From: Bedellia somnulentella
Lineage: Eukaryota > Arthropoda > Insecta > Lepidoptera > Bedelliidae
Assembly (NCBI GenBank): GCA_963576735.1
Contig: OY755178.1
Span: 434,001-498,000 of the forward strand
Reading direction: 5' to 3'
DNA length: 64,000 bases
Each line of letters starts with the position of its first letter. Position 1 is the first letter of the stretch. Below the pieces are notes generated by a model. It ran no database searches. It had not been told where the DNA came from and saw nothing but the letters and a program-made list of their open reading frames with translations. This document shows, in pieces, positions 10,290 through 21,870 of the stretch. Position numbers and translations under genes: made by a program.

Positions 10290-11400
10290 CTTCGATCCCC
10301 GCCGGTGTCGAAATTTTTCTTTCCTTTATTTATCCTTTACTAGCTGACCCCACAGACTTCGTACTGTCAAAAGTGTAGACTTTCACGTCGTCAAACTGAA
10401 ATATTTAACTGACCTGTTGAGGGTCTCTGTCATGCGATGAGAAAAAAGGTGTTTTTCATAGTGTCCTCACAATTTTTTCACTTTATAAATTTTAAGTTTA
10501 TAAGTATAGTAGTTTCGGCTGAGCATTGATTCTTAGTCAGTTTAACCATTTGTTAAGAAAATATATTGATCTCTTAATTTTTCTGGGATAAAAAGTGTCC
10601 TATTGTGTTAATTGGGATCATTATCTGGCTTCCTGTAAATTTTAATTTAAATACGTTCTGTGAATTAGTCTTCATTTAGCTACAAACACACAAACATCTA
10701 AACTTTCACATTTATAATATTAATATGATAAGGCTTAAACATAAACTTCTCGCGCAGGTGACCTCGCTCGCCGGCCAGCGCAGCGTCTTGTCTTGCGCTT
10801 CATGCACGCGTGTAAATTTTGTTACGGAGTAATTTAAAAATTGTATTATCTTCTAAGATGTTTATTTAAATTAAATGATGTCAAAAACAATTTTGTTCTC
10901 AATTAAATACTCTCAATCAACAACATATTTATTTGGATAAAGATTAATATTATGTTGATAAAACATTATGGCAATTATGCATTAAATTCGACCAAATTTA
11001 TTTACCATAAAAATGGTTATAGTAAGTGAAACTTAAAAGTTAGACATATACTGTCGCGGGCATTTTTTTAGATCATTTAAAGAGAAATAATTCTTTCATA
11101 CATTATTTTGGGTAACTTAAACCGTTTACGCAGCGCACCCAACGGAAGCCTTAGTATGAATAATTATCCCCGTTTTTGCAACATTATTAGCTGATAGTTT
11201 GCTCCTGTTGGTCGCAGCGTGATGATATATAGCCTAAAACCTTCCTCAATAAATGGACTATCCAACACAAAAAGAATTTATCAATTTGATTGGGTAGTTC
11301 CTGAGATCCTAGCGTTCAAACAAACAAACTCTTCAGCTTTATAATATTAGTATAGATTTATTAGTAATGAGGTTTTCATGAACAAAAACATTCAAAAAGT
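10290..11400 (+). repeat. S4 SINE split by a Helitron
   Basis: SINE sequence (TTCGATCCCCGCCGGTGTCG to TTTATTTATCCTTTA) at 10290-10339 resumes at 11357 with TTATTAGTAATGAGGTTTTC. The 10340-11356 block between them is a separate insertion. Confidence 0.65.
10340..11356 (-). mobile_element. non-autonomous Helitron (possibly two nested or chimeric)
   Basis: Read on the minus strand the block starts TCTATACTAATATTATAAAG and ends GGGGTCAGCTAG, flanked by A at the 5' side and T at the 3' side, which fits Helitron insertion between A and T with TC...CTAG ends. A weak hairpin (ACAG...CTGT) precedes the CTAG end. A second TC-type 5' end (TCATATTAATATTATAAATG) lies at 10728, so 10340-10728 could itself be a complete short Helitron joined to a second. 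No Rep/helicase ORF is present. Confidence 0.75.
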
Positions 11401-11544
11401 TCTATTTTAATCGAAATCGATTCGAAGTGGAAGACTGTGTAAAGTAACTTAAAATTTATTCATCTTAATAATTTGTAGTCTTAGCTCAACGCCACTCAAA
11501 CATTGACGCCTGAAATATCCAAAAATATGGCAGAGGTCGAGAAA

Positions 11545-11735
11545 GATTTCTCATAACTATATACAACTCAGTCAGGGGTTTCTCAAAATGTTTTCCTTTG
11601 TTGTTAACAACTTTGATAAATTAACTAAACGACATATAACTTATGAAGAGAAACATTAGATAACGTAGGTCCGACTCGAGATATCAAGTCTCGCCTCGTT
11701 TATGGGTGCGGTGTTCTTCCCACTGAGCTATCGAT
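11545..11735 (-). repeat. S2 SINE, decayed
   Basis: CAACTCAGTCAGGGGTTTCTC through a tRNA-like CCCACTGAGCTATCGATG head, aligned with the S2 minus orientation at low identity. Confidence 0.6.
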
Positions 11736-11739
11736 GTTA

Positions 11740-12945
11740 ATAATTTGTATGCTCTAATTAAATCATTAAATCCAACCATAATTAAAAGTGATAGCACATA
11801 TCAACATAATTTATGGTTCTAAGTTAAACGAGCACTTACTACCCAGCAGAAATTCATTTGAAACCGTCGGATGATTTTTAAACAGCCGTATAAAATGTCT
11901 ATAAACATAATTAATTTGGACGTTCGCGTGACAATGCTGCCAGAGCGTAGTTTTCGCTAATAGTGGGAGGGAATTTATTTCACTTTCCCCGAACGCACTC
12001 TGGAGTTTTCTGCTTGTTTGTATGTGGCAACATTGTGTGTGTTTTTGCCGCGTCCTCGGTGACAGATAGCAAATAACTTGTTATTATTTCCGACGAGAAT
12101 CGTTGGGATTTTCAGCTTGGCCAGACACGCATTTTGCAGGATAAGCAACATTTCAAATCAAATCTATCACAATATTATACATAGAGCTGTAACCCCCCTG
12201 TACGTATAGATAGATAGAAGTTTTAACCATTTTATGTTGAATATTTTTAAACCAGTCTTTTTTCGTCTAGTTAGTACGATACGAAAACGTGTCAGTAGGT
12301 ATAATAATGGCAGTTTCTAAATGATGCTTTCCCTAATTGGTACCACTGATTCACTGATAAAGAACCACACTAAGAATTTTAGTAAGAATCAAATATAATT
12401 GCCTGATTCAGGACACTTTATGAACAGCATTCTCTGTAAGGACACAGCTTAACACATCACAAAGTCAGAACAGCTTTGTTACGAACTCAATTGTTGGAAA
12501 AGGGGCTTAAATTTAAAATATGTATTATGTGTCTTAAAGGCAAAGCACACCTAATCACAACTCTCCTCTCCATACTCAACCAAAAATAAATTCGATAATC
12601 AATCGTCATATCTTGCATATACTATCAAACATTCAACTACTGCTTTCATCAATTATGGAAATGATGAGGCGCGCCGCGGCGCACGCTACGGCCGTCTCCG
12701 CGGCTTTCCGAATTCTTGTTAACTAAACTGCGGATTTGGCATCTCTGCGTTCTGTCTCGCTGCTAATCTGTGCTCAATATCACTCACACGGTTGTGCTAC
12801 ATTATAAGCTACGCGATGTATCAGTCGGAAAACCAAGGTTTTTAATGCAGAGACGCGTAGGTTTGGATCCGTGTCGCGCCAACACCAAAGTTGTTTACGT
12901 GAAAGAAAAACTACACCTTCACCAGTGCGTCTTTTCTTAAATCGA
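11740..12945. other. noncoding, no gene seen
   Basis: AT-rich sequence with a short GC-rich island at 12668-12712 (GCGCGCCGCGGCGCACGC). A possible tRNA-like relic lies near 12850. No ORF is supported. Confidence 0.35.
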
Positions 12946-12947
12946 TA

Positions 12948-13030
12948 TGTGGTTAATTTATCAATGGAAGGAAAACATTGCGAGGAATCCTACATGGCTG
13001 AGTTGTATTTACTCATGTAACATTGTAGGC
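12948..13030 (+). repeat. S2 SINE fragment
   Basis: TGTGGTTAATTTATCAATGG to CATGGCTGAGTTGTATTTAC corresponds to the middle of S2. Confidence 0.6.
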
Positions 13031-13079
13031 CGCCCTCGATCGCACAAATGCACTGTGAATGTGAAATACATATATAAAC

Positions 13080-13250
13080 ATAACATAAACGCTCACGCCG
13101 AATATCCCCGAAGGGGTTGGCAGAGGTACTAATACTTCTGAACATCACGTGACTTTGTCACCTGGTGTTCAGAGTACCCACGTTTTGCATGGACAGTGTA
13201 CTCACGTGATAGGGGGCAGGCCTATCGCCGTTTAGTACGAATACACTGTG
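13080..13250 (-). repeat. S2 SINE 3' half
   Basis: Starts ACGCTCACGCCGAATATCCC and runs to the GTACGAATACACTGTGA segment. Well preserved. Confidence 0.85.
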
Positions 13251-13289
13251 AATGTGAAATGTGGATTAATATTGGCTGATAAAAAAATG

Positions 13290-13345
13290 CACTTGATGTT
13301 CATAATTATTAGTACCTCTGCCACCTCTTTCGGAATATACGGTGC
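13290..13345 (+). repeat. S2 SINE 3' relic
   Basis: Short decayed match to the S2 terminus (TAGTACCTCTGCCACCTCTT, then ATACGGTGCGAAT). Confidence 0.5.
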
Positions 13346-13429
13346 GAATATTATTTTTAAGTGTAATTTAACAGTGTCAAAAAGCAAAACCCTCATACTC
13401 CTATTTTGTCAAATATATAGTGTGCGACA

Positions 13430-14150
13430 TTATTGACGACTAAGAACATCAAAATTCCTAGGTAAACCGAAATTGAGGACTGTTTAAAGACCATTAGCCC
13501 TATCGATAATCCGTCAAATACTGACGAGTTAAAAGATATTAAACGGTCTTTAACTATAGCTGACTCATCAATATTTAACGCTTAGTTCCAGCCGACGCGC
13601 AGTCCTCTATAATTGGCGAGAATACGCGTATTCTGCGTGCGGAGTGGTCAGTGGTGCGAGACAATCAAACTGACATTTCAATGGATCAGTCAACAGAAAG
13701 ATTCCTCTGATATGTGCTACTGGCTAGCTAAAGTAAGGCCTACGGGTCCTTTCATAAGCGAGCGGGTCAAAGAGCGATATTGTGGTCTTGGGTGTATAGA
13801 ATAACAAAGGGCCTTTGAATAAGTTCGGCTGACTTACTGAATATGGCCATTTTATTTAGATTTCACACTCAGCGGCGTCATTTAAAGCAAAACACCGTAC
13901 ACTCCTCCCCGGCGATCCGATCACCAGTACATGAAAAGTCAATAAGGACATGAATTTTGCACAAAGCTTTGTTCGAGAATAGAAAACCCTAGCTGGTCAA
14001 ACCTCATATTCTGAGCTTCATGGCGCAATGATAGGCCTTTTCTTTTTATTCTAGTCATTTGTACTGTACACGAGGCATTAAATGGAACCTTTTCTGCACA
14101 TACAATATGCAAGATATGTAGGTTTGTCCTTTCATGATATTACACCGTAA
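13430..14150. other. noncoding, no feature recognised
   Basis: Contains a partial inverted pairing around 13480-13575 (AAAGACCATTAG and CGGTCTTTAACTA) but no recognisable gene or repeat family. Confidence 0.3.
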
Positions 14151-14390
14151 CATACATACTCACGGCTATAAATCCCTAAAAGGGGTAGCCAGAGCTTCAG
14201 AATTAGAAAATTCTTCAGCCACTTTTGGAAGTGAAGTGGGGAAAATATTGTAAAATAAATGTTTTTGGTGATAGGTCTCCAACCGCATCGCCCAAAAATC
14301 ACTTAAAAAACCCCGTTACCCTTAGTCGCCTTTTACGATCACCCATGGGAAGAAATGGGCTAGTGCTATTCTAAGCCGACACTACACAGC
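14151..14390 (-). repeat. S1 SINE, full-length, diverged
   Basis: From CATACATACTCACGGCTATA to CTAAGCCGACACTACACAGC. Carries several substitutions relative to other copies. Confidence 0.9.
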
Positions 14391-15104
14391 AACATCGTAA
14401 CTGTGTGTATAATAGATCGTCACAAACTATTACAAGGAATGAAAGCTGGAATCGTGCAAGAATGAATTTTACATTAAAAATTCGATATCTTCTATAAAAT
14501 AAAAATGGATCACTAATTGTGTTGCTAAGCGCAAAACTCGAAAACAAGTAGACAGACCCGAGTGTTTTTTTGAGTGTTCTCATTAGGGATATATATGGAC
14601 TGTGAGATAAACGTTCATAGCGAATCCGCCGGCTCCTACAAACCAAACCACACCGCGCCTTTCCACAATCACCTCCGCAGCAATATGCAAATAGCAATTA
14701 AACATAAACGTGCGTTATCAACACTTAGCAGACAAATTACCAGTTCCAGTGGAAAGGCAGCACTTACCCTCGCTCCATTGAATGCAAATTGGATGATGTT
14801 GTATTCCGGCATAGCGTGGTCGGCGCTTGGTGGTCTGATGACGGTGGTGGGAAATATAACATTGAATAGTTTCCACACTGTGTCTGTCAACTGTTGGATT
14901 TTGTGTATTATTGATTGAGGTAGTGGTAAAGCATATAATCGAATAATCAGCAAGACTGGTTACTGACGTCACTCGTGAGGCTCGGGCGAATCAATTTGGC
15001 CCGATACTGCTGGCTTGGTGTGGAATTCAATGGCCACTACCGTGATAGTAGCCGGGACGGGCGGCTTTAGGTATTTGCATAAGCAGATGCATAAACATAG
15101 TTTG
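14391..15104. other. noncoding, overlapping short ORFs on both strands
   Basis: Short open frames occur on both strands over 14370-14970. None has a family motif or good context, so no gene is called. Confidence 0.3.
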
Positions 15105-15347
15105 AATCAATCAAGGAAAGAAAAATTTCGACACCAGTAGAGATATCGCGGCTTTAAGCCCTGCCTAAAGGGCAAGCACGAGCGCTCTTATATCGACACG
15201 ATAACGGTTAGAATGAGAGGGCAGTGTACGATACTAAGTAAGTGCGTAAGAGATGGCTGCTTTATCCCACGCGATAACTAGTTTAAACAACGCTCGTGGC
15301 TCGTACTAGCCGGGCAGGTGTCGAAATTTTTCTTTCGTTGATTGATT
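15105..15347. mobile_element. MITE-like element with ~30-bp TIRs
   Basis: AATCAATCAAGGAAAGAAAA...TTTCGACACC at the left is mirrored by GGTGTCGAAATTTTTCTTTC...GATT at the right. The inner sequence (GCACGAGCGCTC, ATATCGACACGATA) recurs at 32025-32430. The same GGTGTCGAAATTTTTCTTTC string also occurs in S4 SINEs, so the families share sequence. Confidence 0.55.
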
Positions 15348-15540
15348 AGTAAGATTATGTCAAGAAAGTCTAATGATTTCATAGCTTGCATTGTTAGTAA
15401 GAGCTGCAGAATTTTGGGTTCTTCCTACTCTAATGGTGCGACTATGAGGGATATAAAGTATAGTATGAGAAAATCGGTTGTATAGTCATAATCAGGACAT
15501 ATTGCAAGAATGTAGTTTTGATCAGACATCACAAAGCAAA

Positions 15541-15775
15541 CTTGATAGCTCAGTAGGAACACCACCGCTTCTCATGCAGGGGACGTTAGTTCAAATTCTG
15601 AGTCATGCTTACACAAATGTGTTTTTGCTTAAGTCATGTATTATTTTATCAAAGTTGTTAACGGCGAAGAAATATATAATGAGGAACCCCATTGCGGAAT
15701 TTTTGTTAGTCATGTGATAGTGTATTCGTATAAAACAGCGGTAGGCCTGCCCCTTATCACATAAATACACTGTCC
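15541..15775 (+). repeat. S2 SINE, 5' part and middle, diverged
   Basis: tRNA-like head (TGATAGCTCAGTAGGAACAC, then GTTCAAATTCTG) followed by the S2 body to AATACACTGTCC. Confidence 0.7.
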
Positions 15776-15850
15776 CCGTCAAGGCCCGACCCGGGACTTG
15801 AACTCTCATCATCTGCACGATAAGCGGTGTCCTTACCACTGAGCAATAAC
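15776..15850 (-). repeat. S2-type tRNA-like head, opposite strand
   Basis: AGGCCCGACCCGGGACTTGA to CCTTACCACTGAGCAATAAC is an S2-type head in minus orientation abutting the plus copy. Confidence 0.6.
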
Positions 15851-16070
15851 GGTTTCTTATATACTCGTAATACCTATAATGAAAAGAAAAAAATTTTTTT
15901 TTACTAATCTGTTATTCTTGATGACATAATTGATGGTAAGAATTTAAGTAGTAGAACCATTTTGAAACTTTGTGTTGCTAATTATATTATTCCTATATTT
16001 ATTTAAATAATGTGATGATAATGTTTATTTTATTTAACAATATATTATATTATTAAATTATATATATTTT

Positions 16071-16319
16071 GCCGTGTAGTGTCGGCTTAGAATAGCACTA
16101 CCCCATTTCTTCCGGTGGGTGTACGTAAGAGGCGACTAACGGTATGGGGCTATTAAGGGATTTTTGGGCGATGCGGTTGGAGACCCATCACCAACAACCT
16201 TTATTTTTTACTATCTTTTCCTTACTCAAATTTCCAAAAGTGGCTGAGGAATTTCTAATTCTTTAGCTCTGGCTACCCCTTCCTGGGATTTATAGCCGTG
16301 AGTATATGTATGTATGTAT
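16071..16319 (+). repeat. S1 SINE, full-length
   Basis: Begins GCCGTGTAGTGTCGGCTTAG and ends GCCGTGAGTATATGTATG with a (TATG)n tail. The order inside is ACTACCCCATTTCTTCC, GAGGCGACTAACGG, GCGATGCGGTTGGAGACCC, CAAAAGTGGCTGAGG and AGCTCTGGCTACCCC. Confidence 0.92.
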
Positions 16320-16811
16320 TAAAAAAAAGTTTTACTATTTGTTTGTAAATCATAAAGAGTAGCCTATTAAAATATACTAAATGTTACGTACTATGTGTTG
16401 TACAATAGGTTTGATTTCCTTGCAAAGAGGGGTTAGACCACTTGCATCAATGGTTTCGATTACGAACAAGCACAAAAAATAAACGCTTTTCATTTATTTA
16501 TTTTAATGTAATATTAAATGATCATAAACTTTCGTAATTTTATATTAGAAATTGGCCCGAAGTAGCTTTATCTTGTCAATCTACGCATTTTAATATTTAC
16601 TTCATCTGTTAACTATATGAGTTAGATTTTATAAATAAGTAAAATGTTAATTCAAAAGTTTAATGCAAATGCAAAGAAAAAGTTTCAAAAACTTTACCAA
16701 AGTAACGTAGCCACAATGATTTATCAATGATTGGTTGAGGTTTTGTCTAAGCTAGAATACTGAACCGCTATTGGCCACTCTGACTGTGAACTTACAGTTA
16801 ACTTCACGTCA

Positions 16812-16880
16812 CATAAAGTGAACCAATCGGACTATGTTCATTTCGATTCAGTTCACCGCGAGTCATCGTGGGAGGAAGAA
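16812..16880 (+). promoter_or_regulatory. candidate core promoter with TCAGTT initiator
   Basis: TCAGTT at 16848-16853 matches the arthropod initiator. AGAAC at +28 to +32 from the A is a 4/5 match to the DPE consensus, and a CCAAT box lies 37 bases upstream (AACCAATCGG at 16811). Sequence evidence only. Confidence 0.35.
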
Positions 16881-17130
16881 CGCTTGTTTGTTCGAATTAT
16901 CGAAGTAATTCCCATTCTTATCGAAATTCTACCGACATATAGACTTTCTATTCGTAACAAGAACCATTGGGATAAACGAGTGTGAAGTTAATTCATGATT
17001 GTGTGAGGAATTTCTGGATAAACGCTAAAACTTTATCTTTTTCTCCTGAGAAAAAAGTGCACAGTGGTTCGATTCACGATCTGCCTGACTGCATCTTGTG
17101 TGGTGTGTGTTTGCTGAGGTGTAAAAAGGT
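16850..17130 (+). other. candidate 5' noncoding exon, possibly of fascin
   Basis: From the initiator to a good donor (AAAAAG then GTAAGTTT). It contains only a short upstream ORF (ATG at 16995, stop three codons later). Fascin requires a 5'UTR exon because its first coding exon is preceded by an acceptor. This is the best plus-strand candidate I found; nothing links it directly to fascin. Confidence 0.35.
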
Positions 17131-17329
17131 AAGTTTTTTTATTGTCCGTTATATTTATGATTTGCGTCGAAGACGTGCTTGGCTAGCGAGGGTCTGTCCC
17201 GGCTCCCGGCTCCGCGAATCGATCTTCCCCACACACCTACACCCGGCTACGTATAGATTGTAGGGCTTTCACCCCTGCTCGCTCCTTCCCATTGGACTCG
17301 CCTATTTTCATTTCATTTCATTTTGATCT

Positions 17330-17462
17330 TGAACTAGACGACAACGCACCATGCCGGCCTATGGTTAGCTTTTGTATGCAATCGCTTTATCTATATGCTT
17401 AGCAATTGTAATTGTAACATATTCATGTAACTTGATTTTTTACCAATAAAACCTTTGAACTT
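17330..17462 (+). repeat. possible retroelement 3' end
   Basis: Sequence ending TTTTTACCAATAAAACCTTTGAAC resembles a processed 3' end with a polyadenylation signal but lacks a clear tail or target duplication. Confidence 0.3.
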
Positions 17463-19358
17463 AACTAAGCCTAAGTTAAACTATTCTTATTGGAATCTTC
17501 TCACCATATGTGCCACAATTTTAAAATATCTGCGGGTAGGCTTATTTTCGAGGCTTTTAGAGTATGAATTGTTTCGACTTTACCATGCATATAACAAGAA
17601 TTCAGATACTTCTTAGGCGGATCACTGAAATATTGGCTTAATGAATTGTGTTTTCATTAATTCCATCAAATCAGATGGCATGAAAATCACACACCAATTA
17701 CAATGTTCGCAATCTCACTATCTTGAGTCGGTTGATGGACAACGGAGCGCACGGCAGCAAGAAAGTGGCAATTAATGATTATAACTATTTGAGAATTAAT
17801 AATGAGGCTAACAATCGCTCACAGATTAATCAGATGAATAATGAAACAGTCGCATCACTCGCTCGAGACTTTTCCATACTTTCGATTTTACTAGATACCT
17901 CTTAATTATCATGGTAAATATTGAAAAGAAGTTACTCTTCGCTATAAGGCTTACTTTCACTAAGATTTCTGTCACGCCAATGAATAATGACACATCACAA
18001 ATCTTTATGGATGCGAAAGATGCAACGTAATAGTCCAAGAAACTTTGGCAAAGCTTTCATTTTCAACTAAACAGTTCGAAAGTCTAAAACCGGAATGTCG
18101 AAATTCGAAAACAAATTGCAAATATATTAATTAAATTAGCAGCATCACCGTCTCGATCGTAAAACAATCAGAGCGAGTCATGCGGGACTGCTCGATGCTC
18201 GCGGTATCGCGTTTCTTGGTACCAGCTCCACAGTTCTACTTCACACATCATTACCGGCTCCAGACTGACGAAGATATCCTGTTGCACCCGCAAACAAACC
18301 TCTAGGTTCCAAGGCCAAGATGATCTAATTTGCTTTAAAATCGCCAAACAAGTTCTAGTTTTAAACGCTGCAATAAATCAGCAAGGTGAAAGGCTAACGA
18401 TAACATAAATGGATCAAATGCTCATATTACTCATAAAAGAATGCGTTCCGAACGTTTCGTTTTACTTTCCCAAAAGAGCGCGACGGCGGCTGGCGGCGGC
18501 GGCGGCGTCTGCTTTCTAACTACAGCAAGATGCTGCTCATTACTGTTATCTGTTTCATAAAAATGAGCAGATTTAACGTCCACCAGCAGATATGTAGCAT
18601 TTCAGTAATTAAGTGTGCATTGTTAATTATTCCGCCGCTCGCTAACCGTAACGTTTTCGCGCCAATTCTTATATTTGAATTAGGAATGTTCTTTGTCTCG
18701 TAAAATACGAAATTTATAAAGCGAACGAGACGTTTTTATGAATACTTCTCACGCACCGCTTAGACTCTCTTGTTTTACTCAAAATTATAAAGTAAATTCG
18801 CGTCAGCTATGTTTTAATTAACTTTTATACCATTTTATGACGTTATTAAGTGTATTTTATGTCGCTAGTTCCACCTTCTTCTTAGTTTGTGTAGCGGTTA
18901 ATTGGATTGGAGTAACTAAAATACTGTTGCTAAAATGATCATGAAAACCATCACGGTAATGAATAAAACATCCAGTGGGACGCCATACGTATAGACATCC
19001 GTTCATTGTTTGAATAACACTTATTTTATTGTAACGTTTGCTTGTTGACGAGTCAAAGCTAGGCTCGGGAGAGAATACTAATAAAGCCAGTTATAGAGCT
19101 TTTAAAAAACTAAAAGTTAAGACTAGGTTCGCTCGGCGTCTCACTAATGGTAGCAAAGCTCTGTTTAGTCTATATTAGTATGAATTCTATGGGATTTTAT
19201 TTAATATAGCCTGGTTCTGGTGTAATTTTTTTTCTACAAAAAATGATTTCCTTAAATCATGTTGTGATATCATTAGTCTCTAAAAAGTTATAAAATTACA
19301 AATGTTACCATTTTGCAATAGATTAGATTAGAAAAAGTTGAAAGTATTTTTATAAACG
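17463..19358. other. intronic/intergenic, no gene seen
   Basis: AT-rich with a GGCGGC-rich stretch at 18481-18510. No ORF, SINE or LINE is recognised over nearly 1.9 kb, which is unusually repeat-poor for this window and may hold regulatory DNA. Confidence 0.35.
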
Positions 19359-19359
19359 A

Positions 19360-20075
19360 CTAGCTGACCCCACAGACTTCGTACTGTCAAAAGTGTAGAC
19401 TTTCACGTCGTCAAACTGAAATATTTAACTGACCTGTTGAGGGTCTCTGTCATGCGATGAGAAAAAAGGTGTTTTTCATAGTGTCCTCACAATTTTTTCA
19501 CTTTATAAATTTTAATTTTATAAGTATAGTAGTTTCGGCTGAGCATTGATTCTTAGTCAGTTAGTCTGTTTGACCATTTTTTAAGAAAATGTATTGATCT
19601 CTTAATTTTTCTGGGATAAAAAGTGTCCTATTGTGTTAATTGAGATCATTACCGACGACTTAGGGATTTGGGGCTTTTTAAGTGATTTTTGGGCGATGCG
19701 GTTGGAGACCCATCACCAACATCCTTTATTTTGTCATCTTTTCCCCACTCAACTTTCCAAAAGTGGCTGAGGAACTTCTAGTTTCTTAGCTCTGGCTACC
19801 CCTTCTAGGGATTTATAGCCGTGAGTATATGTATGTATGTATGTATGTATGTTATCTGGCTTCCTGTAAATTTTATTTTAAATACGTTCCGTTTTTGCAA
19901 CATTATTCGCTGATAATTTGCTCCTGTTGGTCGCAGCGTGATGATATATAGCCTAAAACCTTCCTCAATAAATGGACTATCCAACACAAAAATAATTTTT
20001 CAATTTGATTGGGTAGTTCCTGAGATCCTAGCGTTCAAACAAACAAACTCTTCAGCTTTATAATATTAGTATAGA
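19360..20075 (-). mobile_element. non-autonomous Helitron interrupted by S1
   Basis: Same ends as the copy at 10340-11356 (TCTATACTAATATTATAAAG start and GGTCAGCTAG end on the minus strand), again flanked by A and T. It shares ~290 bp at its 3' side with that copy, then carries an S1 insertion, then the common 5' side. Confidence 0.78.
19651..19852 (+). repeat. S1 SINE, 5'-truncated, nested in Helitron
   Basis: Comparison with the empty site in the other Helitron (GGATCATTATCTGGC) places this insertion precisely. It starts within the GACTTAGGGATTTGGGG segment and ends in (TATG)n. Confidence 0.9.
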
Positions 20076-20079
20076 TTTA

Positions 20080-21172
20080 CCTACGTCATTTGCTTTTATA
20101 TTAGTTACGTTCAATAATGTGATTTTTTAGATGCCTTTTCTTCTATAATTATAGATTTTAATCGTATACATATAGTTAGTTTTGCAGATTTTGGCCTTCA
20201 TTTTGGTTTATAATCTCACTGTGCAGTGAAATTTAATTACGTGTTCCCTATGCTCCGTTTATAAATTTCCTTACGATATCTTCAAGCATATCTTAAAAAT
20301 ACATAGTTTCTGTTAACAATACGTGAGCATTGAAAATACTAAAGTATAGGCATTACCTTTTTTATTTTGCTGTAGTGTCTAGATTTTAAATCCCTAAAAG
20401 CAGTCTTATTGAAACATAATAATTCCCCACTGAGATGAATCGCCCATTATTGTTTTGTTTATATCAAGCATAGATAAAGGACTATTGACAGTAGCTAGAA
20501 GTATCGTCGCTATGGCTCATTCCCGAAAAACACCTATCGGGACTTATAAAAGAAGAATGATAGAATATATGATAACATGTTGTTTTATATCTCTTCTAAT
20601 CAAATTTATGTGATTATAGAACTTTTAGTTTCACAAAATCATAAAATCAAGCGAACTTTCCTAGGAACCCTATCGAATTTAAGAGTAAAAACTTCAGTAA
20701 GCCTCTTTAAAAATCGTTTAAATGTTGCTAATAACCTGTTTCTATGGTTTTATTTACCTAAAAACCTAGTTCTAGTAAAATGAGCTATCAAATTAACTAT
20801 AAAAAGGGTTTTATTATTTTACCCTTATTTACTCTAACTAATCCGTTCATGGAATTACAGATAGAAGACAATATTGATACTTTTTTACAATTTCATAGTT
20901 GATTCAAAACCGTATTGCAATAACAAACTATCAATACAGTGAGTCACAAACTGTTGGTTTGAACTGTTTGTTTATCATCTTTGTTAGCACAAGTGCATAT
21001 TATTTTTATGATGGTATATTGTCGCCCGGGGTAGGCCCGCGAACACTTGTTATTTAAACCTATTATGGCTTATATTTCCAAAAGTTTGGCAAATATACTG
21101 AGTAGCCTTTGTAGCTTTGTAGAGCAGACCATGTTAGTTGTTTATGATAGTTGTCTAATATAAAAAAAAAAC
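20080..21172. other. noncoding, no feature recognised
   Basis: AT-rich. A 68-codon frame at 20577-20783 has no family resemblance. Confidence 0.3.
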
Positions 21173-21181
21173 ATGTTGTCT

Positions 21182-21679
21182 CGTTCCTACGCTTATGTAT
21201 GGCAGTGAATGTTGGGTGTGGCAGAAGAAGCATGAAAGCAGAGTGAATGCAGTAGAAATGAGATCCCTCAGAAAAGTTTGTAATGTAAGGTTATGTGATC
21301 GTGTGAGGAATGATGTGATTCGTGAAAGGTGTGGTGTAAAAGATGATATTGTAAGAAAGATAGAAAAAGGAATGTTGAGATGGTTTGGGCACATAGAGAG
21401 GATGGATGACAGTAAAGTGGTGAAAGAGATATATAGAGCCAATGTGGAAGGTAATGTTAGTAGAGGACGACCTCGGAGGACACATTTAGATCAGATAGAA
21501 AATGTACTCAAAAAGGCAGGTGTCCGAAGTGCGAAGAATAAAAGAGCATGTATGAAAAGATTGATGGATGTGAATGAAGCTAGAGAGGTTTGCCAGGATC
21601 GTACAAAGTGGCGATCGATAGTCTCTGCCTACCCCAATGGGAACTAACGGCGTGAGAATATGTATGTATGTATGTATGT
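21182..21679 (+). mobile_element. RTE-type LINE, 5'-truncated 3' end
   Basis: Encodes the last ~150 codons of the RTE ORF from VPTLMYGSECWV to SAYPNGN stop, then GGCGTGAGAATATGTATG and a (TATG)n tail. The frame is intact. A 9-bp duplication, ATGTTGTCT, flanks it (21173-21181 and 21680-21688). Confidence 0.92.
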
Positions 21680-21809
21680 ATGTTGTCTTGTATTATGTAA
21701 TTTTCTTATAAACCTTTATTTCGTATTTTGGTTTTTAACAAAGTTTGTTAAATAAGTATTATTATTATATTTTAATTAAATAAGTATAAATGCTTGAATA
21801 CATAACCTG

Positions 21810-21870
21810 ACGCAATTAGTTCCCATTGGGGAAGGCAGAGACTATCGATTGTATCTCGATAAATACCCGG
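21810..21870 (-). repeat. RTE 3' relic cut by the TIR element
   Basis: ACGCAATTAGTTCCCATTGG to AGACTATCGATTG is the RTE terminus in minus orientation, ending where the inverted arm at 21871 begins. Confidence 0.65.

Noticed and set aside
14371..14972. Overlapping ORFs of 84-114 codons on both strands
   Set aside because: Open frames on both strands of the same interval with no motif; typical shadow pattern.
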